A stretch of 42,870 bases of DNA from Alphaproteobacteria bacterium MarineAlpha11_Bin1 (GTDB taxonomy: Bacteria > Pseudomonadota > Alphaproteobacteria > MPNO01 > UBA830): positions 1-42,870 of the forward strand of contig PTJZ01000015.1 of NCBI GenBank assembly GCA_002937455.1, given 5' to 3'. The position numbers and the translations under genes are program-made. Below the pieces are notes generated by a model. The model saw only the letters and a list, made by a program, of their open reading frames with translations, did not search any database and was not told where the DNA came from. How positions within the stretch are numbered: the stretch's first letter is position 1; each line of letters begins with the position of its first letter. This document shows, in pieces, positions 23,129-31,363 of the stretch.

Positions 23129-24196
23129 TTAATTGATGATGAGTTCCTGGTCACCCAAGGATCCGAAATGTTCATCGATGTAATTGGTTGTCACCTCGGC
23201 TAGCGCCCCGGGGGTCCATTGGGGCTTGCGATCTTTGTCAATCAATGCCGCACGAATTCCTTCGTAAAAATCGTGACGCATCAGAACCTGGCTGACCAGC
23301 CGGTATTCTAGGACAAGCGCGTCCCGGAGGGATATTTCTGAGTTCTCTGTGATCTGCCGGGCCGTCACCTTTAGACTGGTTGGCGACATTTTGTATAGTG
23401 CTATAAGAGAGTTTGCAGCAAGTTCTGATTCATCATTCTTAAGTGTGGTAATTATAGTTTCCATATCGCTGGCCGCAAAAAGACGGTCAACATCTACCTG
23501 TTGCTCTTGAAGAATGGATTTCCCAGGATATGCGGTAAATTCGCCCAGAATAGCGTCGACGGCGGCGAAACGATCACCGTCAAAATTTGTGGTTGTTAAG
23601 GCTTTAAGCAGGTCAGGATGATTTATGCTTGGGACAAAGTGTGTTCCGAATCCAGCGTATAGACTGTCGGCGGTATCTAGGCGGGCACCGGTAAGACCCA
23701 GATATAACCCGATCCGTCCAGGGCAGGCATTTAAAAATTTTGTCGCACCGACATCGGGAAGTAAACCGATACCGGTTTCTGGCATCGCCGCCATGATATT
23801 ATCTCCCATGACCCGATAGGCCCCGTTAACAGAAATACCAAGGCCTCCACCCATAACAATGCCGTCTATCAGGCAGATAAAGGGTTTTGGAAACTCAGCG
23901 ATCACAGTGTCTAGGGTGTATTCGATTTCGAAAAACCGTCTCGCGGCGACTGCATCCTTCTGACCAACGTTCGAGACCTCGCGGACGTCGCCCCCGGCAC
24001 AGAAAGCGCGTTCCCCCTCCGAAGTAACAACTATTGCATTGATCAAGTTCTCATCGCGCCACCGATTCAAAAGGTCAAGCATGGATTGGCACATGCCCAA
24101 TGAAAGGGAATTCAACGCCTTTGGGTTGTTCAGGTGAATACGACCGATCGTGCCCTCTATGGAGGAGATAATTTCCTGATTATCCGGCATTCTCAT
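23129..24196 (-). CDS. 3-hydroxyisobutyryl-CoA hydrolase-like (enoyl-CoA hydratase/isomerase family)
   Basis: This 355-residue protein is longer than ordinary crotonases by a C-terminal helical extension, as is normal for 3-hydroxyisobutyryl-CoA hydrolases. The FCAGGDVREV oxyanion loop, DGIVMGGGLGISVNG, and AMPETGIGLLPDVGATKFL (active Glu and Asp) are typical of that group. Together with the adjacent enoyl-CoA hydratase and the dehydrogenase at 17505 it would convert methacrylyl-CoA to methylmalonate semialdehyde. The ATG at 24196 has no clear Shine-Dalgarno sequence. An ATG two codons later is equally possible. Confidence 0.92.
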   Translation of the reverse strand: MRMPDNQEIISSIEGTIGRIHLNNPKALNSLSLGMCQSMLDLLNRWRDENLINAIVVTSEGERAFCAGGDVREVSNVGQKDAVAARRFFEIEYTLDTVIAEFPKPFICLIDGIVMGGGLGISVNGAYRVMGDNIMAAMPETGIGLLPDVGATKFLNACPGRIGLYLGLTGARLDTADSLYAGFGTHFVPSINHPDLLKALTTTNFDGDRFAAVDAILGEFTAYPGKSILQEQQVDVDRLFAASDMETIITTLKNDESELAANSLIALYKMSPTSLKVTARQITENSEISLRDALVLEYRLVSQVLMRHDFYEGIRAALIDKDRKPQWTPGALAEVTTNYIDEHFGSLGDQELIIN

Positions 24197-24329
24197 ATTG
24201 CTATTGTTGTATGGTGAAACCTATCGCCTTCAACGCGTGGGTCAAGCTATCTTGTGCAGCGCAATATTTGGATTGTGGTGCGGCGAGACCGCGATAATTA
24301 CTCGGTGTAGACGTTTTAAAGGCTAAGAA

Positions 24330-24782
24330 ATGCCACGACGATATTTTGAAGACTTCCACGTGGGTCAGACTTGGACCTATCCAGCTTGGACCCTGACGGA
24401 GGAGAAACTCATAGAGTTTGCTATGCGATACGACCCGCAGCCTATTCACACAGACTCTAACTCAGTTGCCGCGGGAGTTTACGGCGGCGTAATCGCGAGT
24501 GGGTGGCAGACTGCGCTGGATTGTATTACGCCTTTTCTCGAAGAGGTAATGAAAGAAACCGTTGGTCTCGCATCTCCGGGGTTGGAGACGTTCGAATGGA
24601 ATCAACCTGTTCGGGCGGGTGAACCTATTACTCCGCAGACGAGGGTCCTTGAAGCCCGGACATCGAAGTCAAAGCCTGATCGTGGCATCGTGAAGCTGGA
24701 GTTCAGCGGAATAAATAGTAAGGGGTATATTGTATGGCGTGCAATCGGCATATTTTTTATCGGTAATAGATCTATCGATTGA
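24330..24782 (+). CDS. MaoC-like dehydratase (hot-dog fold)
   Basis: This 150-residue single hot-dog domain has the R-hydratase motif YDPQPIHTDSNSV, with the catalytic Asp and His, followed by YGGVIASGWQTA. Members hydrate enoyl-CoA with R stereochemistry or act as thioester dehydratases. The ATG follows AAAGGCTAAGAA. It diverges from the 3-hydroxyisobutyryl-CoA hydrolase gene across 133 bases, so it may share control with it. Confidence 0.88.
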   Translation: MPRRYFEDFHVGQTWTYPAWTLTEEKLIEFAMRYDPQPIHTDSNSVAAGVYGGVIASGWQTALDCITPFLEEVMKETVGLASPGLETFEWNQPVRAGEPITPQTRVLEARTSKSKPDRGIVKLEFSGINSKGYIVWRAIGIFFIGNRSID

Positions 24783-24855
24783 GCGGTAGCGCATTCTCTG
24801 AGCTCTCCCAAGATGCAGACTACGCTCGAGTTGGCGGTTTCGGTAGGTTAAAGTA

Positions 24856-26235
24856 TCAGGTGCGGCGCCAACTTGTACCGCTAGGCCCGTCCTCCAACAG
24901 GATATTCTGTGCCGCTAATTCGTCCCGAATACGGTCGGCGGTCCCATATTCCTTTGCCTGTTTTGCTGATTGCCGAGCCTCAATAAGTCTCTCAATTTCA
25001 GTTGCAGATAATCCTTTATTCCCCCTTGTTTCGCCGGCGAACCATGAGGGGGCATCCTGCTGTAATAAACCCAACAAATCTGCGGATCCTAGAAACTCAC
25101 CTTTGATTCTGCTTTTCTCTTTTGCAGCTGTCGCTGTATTCGCTTGTCGGGCCAACTCGAATAGCGTCGCAAGTGCTTTGGGGGTGTTGAGATCGTCGTT
25201 TAGCGCGGCAAGGAAGTCGGCATTGGGTTCCGCGTTCGGATCGGTTTTGACGTCAGACAGTTTGCGCAGCGCGCCATAAAGTCTGTCGAGCATACGTTTT
25301 GCTTGATCTAGCCCTTCGTCTGTCCAGTCAAGCGGTTGTCGGTAATGGGCATTCAGTAACGCAAGTCGAATTGCCTCGCCCGGTGCCTGTTTCAGCAAGT
25401 CATTTACCAGAAGCACGTTACCGGTGGATTTTGACATTTTTTCTTTGTCGACATTTACGAAGCCGTTATGCAGCCAATAACGTACAAAGTCTTTACCGTG
25501 AGCACAGGTCGATTGTGCAATTTCATTTTCATGGTGCGGAAAAACTAAATCGGCCCCCCCACCATGAATATCAATGGTTTGACCCAAATGCTTCTCGATC
25601 ATGCACGAGCATTCCAGGTGCCATCCGGGTCGGCCACGACCCCACGGACTGTCCCAGCCCGGGAGATCAGGTGTGGAGGGCTTCCACAAGATAAAATCCG
25701 ATGGAGACTTCTTATAAGGCGCTATTTCTACGCGTGCTCCAGCGAGTAGTTCATCCTGATTTCGTCTCGATAGCTGCCCATATTCCGAATAACTGGGTAC
25801 GCTGAACAATACGTGCTCATTTGCAACGTAGGCATGTTTTTTTTCTATGAGAATTTTCAACATAGATATCATTTCTGGGATATGATCTGTCGCATGCGGT
25901 TCTATATCGGGCGGTTCGACGCCGAGCGACGCCATATCTTCTAGGTAAATCTTCTCGAATTTTTTGGTGATCTCACCTATCTCTACGCCCTGCTCGGCGG
26001 CAGCGGTATTAATTTTGTCATCGATATCTGTTATGTTTCGGGCAAATACTACTTTTGGCCATTGATGCCTAAGTACACGCGCAAGAACGTCAAATGCAAC
26101 CGCGGGGCGGGCATTTCCGATATGGGCGTACGAATAAACCGTTGGTCCGCATACATACATCGTGACCCGCTCTGGATTGATGGGAACGAAATCTTCCTTG
26201 CTACGGCTTAACGTGTTGTAGAGTTTGACCGACAT
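24856..26235 (-). CDS. cysS: Cysteinyl-tRNA synthetase
   Basis: This 459-residue class I aminoacyl-tRNA synthetase charges tRNA-Cys. Zinc-ligand Cys29 sits in YVCGPTVY, the HIGH signature reads HIGN at 38-41, further zinc-site residues lie in GWHLECSCM and FPHHENE, and KMSKS is at 266-270. Length is normal. It is the only obvious housekeeping gene in the window and interrupts the catabolic genes. It is convergent with the MaoC gene and divergent from the hydrolase at 26298. Confidence 0.98.
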   Translation of the reverse strand: MSVKLYNTLSRSKEDFVPINPERVTMYVCGPTVYSYAHIGNARPAVAFDVLARVLRHQWPKVVFARNITDIDDKINTAAAEQGVEIGEITKKFEKIYLEDMASLGVEPPDIEPHATDHIPEMISMLKILIEKKHAYVANEHVLFSVPSYSEYGQLSRRNQDELLAGARVEIAPYKKSPSDFILWKPSTPDLPGWDSPWGRGRPGWHLECSCMIEKHLGQTIDIHGGGADLVFPHHENEIAQSTCAHGKDFVRYWLHNGFVNVDKEKMSKSTGNVLLVNDLLKQAPGEAIRLALLNAHYRQPLDWTDEGLDQAKRMLDRLYGALRKLSDVKTDPNAEPNADFLAALNDDLNTPKALATLFELARQANTATAAKEKSRIKGEFLGSADLLGLLQQDAPSWFAGETRGNKGLSATEIERLIEARQSAKQAKEYGTADRIRDELAAQNILLEDGPSGTSWRRT

Positions 26236-26297
26236 AACGGACTGAAAATAAGCACTGACTACATGTTGTCTACCAATAAAAAGAGGGGAATGCTGGT

Positions 26298-27170
26298 TTG
26301 TCGCTGATTTACAAAGGATATGATCGAGAGGGCCTCGATAGGCAATATGATCTTAGATCACTCTGGCCCGATGTCCCGGCGGTAATTGACCGACGCGAAA
26401 ATGAAAGTGCTCGGGTGCGCGAGCGAATAAACGGCCGCTTGGATATTGCTTATGGTGAAAGTGCGGGAGAACGGCTAGATATTTTTCCACCTTCAAATAG
26501 TCGGAACGGTGGACCCGCTCTGATCTATATTCATGGTGGTTACTGGCAACTCTCTGATAAAAATGACACGACTTATATCGCGCCCGCATTCCTCGATGCA
26601 GGAATTAATTTCATCACGCTGAATTACACTCTTGCCCCCGCCGCTACGTTGGACGATATGGTCCGTCAGTGCCGCCAGGCAGTCGCTTGGATTTGGCATC
26701 ATGCTGCGGAGATTGGGATAAACCGCGATAGACTTCATTTGGCTGGGCACTCTGCCGGCGGACACCTAACAGCGATGATGCTTGCGACTGATTGGACGAA
26801 GTTCGATCGCGGTCTACCGCCTGATCCCATCGCTGGGGCCTGCGCCCTGTCGGGTCTTTATGACCTGGAGCCGATCCGTCTCTGTTTTGTGAACGATGTA
26901 CTTGGTCTTGAAGCGGACGCGGTGATCAGAAACAGTCCACTGTATCTCGATCCACTGTTAAATATCCCTGTCATTCTCTCCGTTGGTGAGAACGAAACCG
27001 ATGAATTCAAACGTCATCAGAAAGAACTTTTTTCCGCTTGGAGTGCGAAAGGCCTTGCGGTGGAACAAATCCTGGCGCCAGACTGTCATCATTACACTAT
27101 CGTAGAGCACTTCGGAGATCCAAATGGAGAGTTGCACCGCGCGATGATAGAGATGATGCGGGAAGACTGA
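26298..27170 (+). CDS. Alpha/beta hydrolase, HGGxW formamidase-like
   Basis: This 290-residue serine hydrolase has HGGYW at 79-83, the oxyanion motif typical of kynurenine formamidase-type and hormone-sensitive lipase-like esterases, and the nucleophile Ser152 in GHSAGG. An Asp in ENETDEF and a His in HHYTIVEHF complete a likely triad. It would cleave a formamide or small ester. The frame opens with TTG at 26298 behind GAGGGG. The ATG at 26290 is in another frame. It sits 12 bases from the TauD-like gene, with which it probably forms an operon. Confidence 0.88.
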   Translation: MSLIYKGYDREGLDRQYDLRSLWPDVPAVIDRRENESARVRERINGRLDIAYGESAGERLDIFPPSNSRNGGPALIYIHGGYWQLSDKNDTTYIAPAFLDAGINFITLNYTLAPAATLDDMVRQCRQAVAWIWHHAAEIGINRDRLHLAGHSAGGHLTAMMLATDWTKFDRGLPPDPIAGACALSGLYDLEPIRLCFVNDVLGLEADAVIRNSPLYLDPLLNIPVILSVGENETDEFKRHQKELFSAWSAKGLAVEQILAPDCHHYTIVEHFGDPNGELHRAMIEMMRED

Positions 27171-27182
27171 GGTAGGGTGGGC

Positions 27183-28043
27183 ATGGCTAATGTTGATACG
27201 CTGGATTTAAAAAAGACGGATGCGCCGTTGGGAGCAGAGGTAGTCGGGCTCGATCTGACTAAAAAGCTATCGTCCGCTGCGATAGAGGCTCTATTGCAGG
27301 CATGGTACGAAAATCAGGTTTTGGTGATACGAGATCAGAATCTCACGCCGCAACAACTAGTTGCGTTCACGGCTCAACTCGGTGAACCGGGCCGACCCAG
27401 AATGCCGTCTCAAGCCGTCAGGGATATCATCCCCGATTTGCCACCGGAAATTATGATTGTGTCTAATGTACGTGTCGACGGTAAGCCACTAGGCCTCGCG
27501 CACGACGGTGAGATGTGGTTTCATAGTGACATGTGTTACACGGAAGTACCTCACACTGCGACCATGCTATACGCTGTTGACCTACCCTCGTATGGCGGTA
27601 ATACAAAATTTGCTAACATGTATGCTGCCTACCGAAACCTTGATTCGGGAACCCGCTCTAAGCTGGAAGGCAGAAGGGCTCTTCAGGTTCACGATTACAA
27701 ACGAAAAGAGCGCCCGGGGGTAGATCTTGATCTTACAAAGATAGGGAACCACTCCCATCCTGTCTTCATTACGCACCCTGAGACCGGTAAGAAAGCTCTT
27801 TACGTCAACCGTTTGATGACTGCGCGAATAGAGGGGCTAACTGAAACGGAGAGCGACGCGGTTTTGGAGGAGTTATTTGCTGTTGGTGAAGATCCGGCAA
27901 TCGTTTATGAGCATGTCTGGAAGCACGGAGATCTGGTGATCTGGGATAATCGCTGTGTCACACATGCACGTACCGATTTTCCACAGGAGGAACGCCGCCT
28001 CCTGCAGCGAACGACCCTAGTGGGCAGAAAGGCCCCAAGTTAG
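27183..28043 (+). CDS. TauD/TfdA family Fe(II)/2-oxoglutarate-dependent dioxygenase
   Basis: This 286-residue enzyme has the iron facial triad His114-x-Asp116 (WFHSDM) and His261 (CVTHAR), and Arg residues near 272-276 bind 2-oxoglutarate. Members hydroxylate taurine, aryloxyacetates, carnitine-type compounds and other small acids, often releasing sulfite or a phenol. The ATG at 27183 is preferred over a GTG two codons upstream because GGTAGGG then has normal spacing. It follows the formamidase-like gene closely. Confidence 0.93.
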   Translation: MANVDTLDLKKTDAPLGAEVVGLDLTKKLSSAAIEALLQAWYENQVLVIRDQNLTPQQLVAFTAQLGEPGRPRMPSQAVRDIIPDLPPEIMIVSNVRVDGKPLGLAHDGEMWFHSDMCYTEVPHTATMLYAVDLPSYGGNTKFANMYAAYRNLDSGTRSKLEGRRALQVHDYKRKERPGVDLDLTKIGNHSHPVFITHPETGKKALYVNRLMTARIEGLTETESDAVLEELFAVGEDPAIVYEHVWKHGDLVIWDNRCVTHARTDFPQEERRLLQRTTLVGRKAPS

Positions 28044-28059
28044 CTTGTTGTTTTAGGTC

Positions 28060-29052
28060 CTAGCCACTGGTCCATTCGCCACGCCCACGGGACTCAAGCA
28101 TTACATCCATATAGAAATCGTCGACGCTGGAGAGATTTGTAATCAGGCCACCGGATTTTGAATAAGCTATGAGGGTGTCAAGGTTCTTCCGATTAGGAAA
28201 AGTGAGGCCGTATTCCCACGGATCCGTTCCCAATAATTCTCGCTGAGCGTCCCATTCGTCCAGAAACCACGCGAGAGGCACAATGCGCGGATTACTCATC
28301 CTACGATACGCCGCCTGCTTCGCTTTTTCGAAAGCCTGAGCGAGGTTGTTGGCCACCCATGGGTGCTCTTTTAATACTGTGTCGCGGATAGCTGTAGCAT
28401 GCATAATCGGAAATATGCCAGTCCGCTTATAATACGCCTCTTCTTCGGTGCGGTAGTCTTTGAACAATCTGTCCACCCGTTTATCTCCCCGCAGAATAGG
28501 CGGGATAATATCCGGATGAATGACTGCATCGATCTCCCCCTCGGCCAGCATTTCGGAGATATCAGAACCTGATGGTGCGTTGTTTATTCTGATACCCTTT
28601 GGCGCATCAAAAGGTATTTCTTCCTCCAACTCCGTAATCCATTCGATGCTAGTCAGGTCGACCCCATACTCGTCGGCAAGAAGACCACGCAAGTATAGAA
28701 CTGCGGTAGCCTGGTAAGTTTTGATACCAACCCTTCTACCGTTTAGATCCGCCGGTTTCGTAATGTCTTTCGCGGTGTTTACGAAAATAAAACCGTGACG
28801 AAATCTTCGGTGTAAGAATACAGGGATCGCCGAGAACCCTTGCCCACGGTCTTTAGCCATTAAATAAGACGAGCCGGAAAGCTCGCACACATCGAACTCC
28901 TCGTTCCGTATCATGCGCCAGTGGCGCGAGGAAGAGTCCATGTCTGTTAGTACGTTGAGTTCTACGCCGTCAGGGGCGATTGAGCCATCTTTTAACGACT
29001 TTACGATCTCATAGTCGCCACAGGCTAGCGTCAGTTTAAGTTTTGCGCTCAT
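28060..29052 (-). CDS. 4,5-dihydroxyphthalate decarboxylase-like protein (periplasmic-binding-protein fold)
   Basis: This 330-residue protein has a substrate-binding-protein fold and resembles Pht5-type 4,5-dihydroxyphthalate decarboxylases: LACGDYEIVKSLKDGSI at the start, the LNGRRVGIKTYQ segment, and EGEIDAVIHPDIIP in the middle. There is no signal peptide or lipobox, so it is likely cytoplasmic and enzymatic rather than an ABC or TRAP binding protein. A metal-dependent decarboxylation of a dihydroxylated aromatic acid is the family-level expectation. It lies downstream of a cysteine hydrolase gene on the same strand. Confidence 0.8.
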   Translation of the reverse strand: MSAKLKLTLACGDYEIVKSLKDGSIAPDGVELNVLTDMDSSSRHWRMIRNEEFDVCELSGSSYLMAKDRGQGFSAIPVFLHRRFRHGFIFVNTAKDITKPADLNGRRVGIKTYQATAVLYLRGLLADEYGVDLTSIEWITELEEEIPFDAPKGIRINNAPSGSDISEMLAEGEIDAVIHPDIIPPILRGDKRVDRLFKDYRTEEEAYYKRTGIFPIMHATAIRDTVLKEHPWVANNLAQAFEKAKQAAYRRMSNPRIVPLAWFLDEWDAQRELLGTDPWEYGLTFPNRKNLDTLIAYSKSGGLITNLSSVDDFYMDVMLESRGRGEWTSG

Positions 29053-29126
29053 AATACCTAGTTCTCTAAATTTATATAGAAATTCTCTGTCTGGCCCAGT
29101 TCAAAGGCCTCCAATGGTTATCTCTC

Positions 29127-29219
29127 TCATTCAGTCTTTGGTGCACAGGTCTTCGTCCGGTCGGTCAGCGACGATTCCAATTCTTTCCGAATTTCTGATT
29201 TGTCGACTAAAGTTGGCAT
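29127..29219 (-). CDS. Possible small protein (30 residues), or N-terminal remnant of a lost gene
   Basis: An ATG at 29219 opens four bases after the cysteine-hydrolase stop, with GGAG about seven bases upstream, and runs 30 residues (MPTLVDKSEIRKELE...) to TGA at 29127. The spacing looks like a real operon gene and the sequence is helical and charged. No family is recognised. It may be the start of a gene whose remainder was deleted before the decarboxylase-like gene. Confidence 0.3.
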   Translation of the reverse strand: MPTLVDKSEIRKELESSLTDRTKTCAPKTE

Positions 29220-29223
29220 ATCT

Positions 29224-29928
29224 CTACTCCGCTGCCTGTGCAGGAGGATATGTAAGTTCAAGATGCGCCACGATCTCTTCAAGAACCATAACGTCTGCGT
29301 ATTTATGGTGCATATCGAAAAGGTTGATCTTGTGGGAAATTTCCGATCGATCGAAGACGCATTCTTCGGCAATTGTAGCGTGGTATCCGTACGAATAGGC
29401 GTCGACGACCGAGGCACGGACACACCCTGAAGTGCTCTCACCGCAAATGATCAAACTATTGACTCCCAGACGCGTGAGGTGTGCCACTAGAGGTGTTGAG
29501 TGAAAAGCACTCGCACGCTCCTTACGGACAACAATATCGTTATCTTGCGGTTCGAAAGCGGGATGAATATCCATCATGTTATCGCCGACATCATAGCCGG
29601 TTTGTCGATTGGTCGAACGCACCCTTCCTTTTCGAACCGACCCTGTGAGATAAATTATTGGGAGGGAGGCAGCGCGGCAGGCGGCAAATAGTTTTTTCGT
29701 CGGCTCGACCGCATCCCAGGCAAACTTACCGCACGAATTTGGGAATTCGTTAACCAGTTCTTCCGGATATTTTGTTGGGTCCCCTCGATAAACGAAGTTG
29801 TAGAGGTCAATAGCAAGTAATGCTGGCCGCTCGCCGACATATAAATCTCGCTGATACGGTTCGTATATCCTCATAACGTCTGGAGAGATGACGTCTTTCC
29901 AGCAATGATCCTCAAAGTACCTACCCAT
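29224..29928 (-). CDS. Cysteine hydrolase, isochorismatase / N-carbamoylsarcosine amidohydrolase-like
   Basis: This 234-residue protein has the catalytic Asp41 (AIDLYNF), Lys136 (RKERASAF) and Cys169 (ESTSGCVRAS) of the cysteine-hydrolase branch of the isochorismatase superfamily. That branch includes N-carbamoylsarcosine amidase, maleamate amidohydrolase and ureidoacrylate hydrolase. It should release ammonia or carbamate from an amide. The ATG at 29928 follows AAGGAAGGA. The frame upstream of it is probably untranslated. Neighbours suggest use in aromatic or N-heterocycle breakdown. Confidence 0.9.
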   Translation of the reverse strand: MGRYFEDHCWKDVISPDVMRIYEPYQRDLYVGERPALLAIDLYNFVYRGDPTKYPEELVNEFPNSCGKFAWDAVEPTKKLFAACRAASLPIIYLTGSVRKGRVRSTNRQTGYDVGDNMMDIHPAFEPQDNDIVVRKERASAFHSTPLVAHLTRLGVNSLIICGESTSGCVRASVVDAYSYGYHATIAEECVFDRSEISHKINLFDMHHKYADVMVLEEIVAHLELTYPPAQAAE

Positions 29929-30097
29929 AGAAAATCCTTCCTTCGTTCCTCTCAATTGTAGCGTTGATCTCGGCAAAGGGCGACTCGCCGTCCAGAAGGC
30001 ACCATGATAATGTGACAAATAGAGTATCAAACGGGTATAGCTGCTAACACTTTTCAGATTTACCTGACCACCCTTTACCTGATTTGCGCTTCATAAT

Positions 30098-31351
30098 ATG
30101 GCTCATGACATTCCAATTATCGTTCGGCCCTTCAAGGGGATGAGGCCTGTAACCGGACGGGCTGATGATATCGCCGCACCTCCTTATGACGTAGTAAATG
30201 TAGAGGAGGCGCGTTCGTTATCAAACGGAAAGCCGCATACCTTCTTTCACGTTTCTCGGGCAGAAATTGATCTGCCGCCGGGAACAGACCCGTATGCAAC
30301 TGAAGTCTATCAGACTGCGGCTGGTAATCTAAAAAATATGGAAGAATCAGGTATCTTAATCCGAGACACTGTACCCTGTTTCTACATTTACCGGATTACC
30401 GCCAATGGTCGATCCCAGACGGGCGTGGCTTTTTCTGCATCCGTGGATGCTTACAACCGAAATCAGATCAAGAAACACGAAATGACACGGCCCTCAAAGG
30501 AAGACGATCGGGTCCGACAGATAGACACCATCAACGCGATCACGGGACCTGTTCTAACGGTGCACCGCTCCCATTCCGAGCTCTCGGCTCTTATAAATTC
30601 TGCCTCCTCAGGAGTTCCTGAAGCTGTCGCTGCAGATGTGGGCGGGGCAAGACACGAGCTCTGGGTAGTCTCCAATCCGGATAAGGTTGATGCGATCTCC
30701 GCAGCCATAAACGGCATGGATGCGATCTATATAGCCGACGGTCATCATAGGTCTGCTGCTGCTGTGCGGGTAGCGGAGGCCCGGCGAAATGCAAACCCGG
30801 ATCATGATGGAACGGAACCCTATAACGGTTTTCTAGCCGTGAGTTTTCCCGATGATGAGTTGACTATCCTCGATTATAACCGGGTGGTTCGAGATCTAAA
30901 TGGTATGACCTCCGATGTTTTTCGAATGGAGTTATTAAAGTCATACAGTATTGAAATAGTATCTGCAGAAGTTCGTCCGCAGAAAGCGAAGACCTTTGGT
31001 ATGTATCTTGACGGGTCTTGGTCGCTAATCAGTCCTATCGGGCCGGAGAAAACAGAAGGCCTGATAGAAAGTTTAGACGTGCAGCTTTTATATCGTTCTA
31101 TCCTTTCCCCCTTGTTGGGCGTTGGGGATCAGAGAACAGATATCCGCATCGATTTCGTAGGGGGCTCTCGAGGTCCTGAGGAGGTTGCTAGGCGCGTAGA
31201 CTCCGGCGAAATGAAGGTCGGCTTCACGTTATATCCGCCATCCATAGCTGATCTGATGTCCGTTGCCGATGCAAACATGATCATGCCGCCTAAATCTACT
31301 TGGTTCGAGCCTAAGCTCGCCGATGGCATGATTTCGCTTCCGTTGGACTGA
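30098..31351 (+). CDS. DUF1015 family protein
   Basis: This 417-residue protein is recognisable as DUF1015 from its opening (RPFKGMRPV, AAPPYDVVN, FFHVSRAEIDLP), the KKHEMTRPSKEDDR motif, and YIADGHHRSAAA in the middle. Some members are known or suggested to be serine kinases, and genes of the family often sit near serine biosynthesis, which is not the case here. The conserved His and Glu clusters are present, so it is probably functional. The Shine-Dalgarno sequence before ATG 30098 is weak. It is convergent with the hydantoinase B gene, with only 12 bases between stops. Confidence 0.92.
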   Translation: MAHDIPIIVRPFKGMRPVTGRADDIAAPPYDVVNVEEARSLSNGKPHTFFHVSRAEIDLPPGTDPYATEVYQTAAGNLKNMEESGILIRDTVPCFYIYRITANGRSQTGVAFSASVDAYNRNQIKKHEMTRPSKEDDRVRQIDTINAITGPVLTVHRSHSELSALINSASSGVPEAVAADVGGARHELWVVSNPDKVDAISAAINGMDAIYIADGHHRSAAAVRVAEARRNANPDHDGTEPYNGFLAVSFPDDELTILDYNRVVRDLNGMTSDVFRMELLKSYSIEIVSAEVRPQKAKTFGMYLDGSWSLISPIGPEKTEGLIESLDVQLLYRSILSPLLGVGDQRTDIRIDFVGGSRGPEEVARRVDSGEMKVGFTLYPPSIADLMSVADANMIMPPKSTWFEPKLADGMISLPLD

Positions 31352-31363
31352 TTCTTTGAAATA

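Noticed and set aside
24201..24449. 82-codon minus-strand frame overlapping the MaoC-like gene
   Set aside because: It is antisense to the well-supported MaoC-like gene and to the divergent spacer, and has no family features or ribosome site.
28060..29052. Call as an ABC/NMT1-type periplasmic binding protein
   Set aside because: There is no signal peptide or lipobox and no ABC permease or ATPase gene nearby. Similarity is better with 4,5-dihydroxyphthalate decarboxylase-like proteins.
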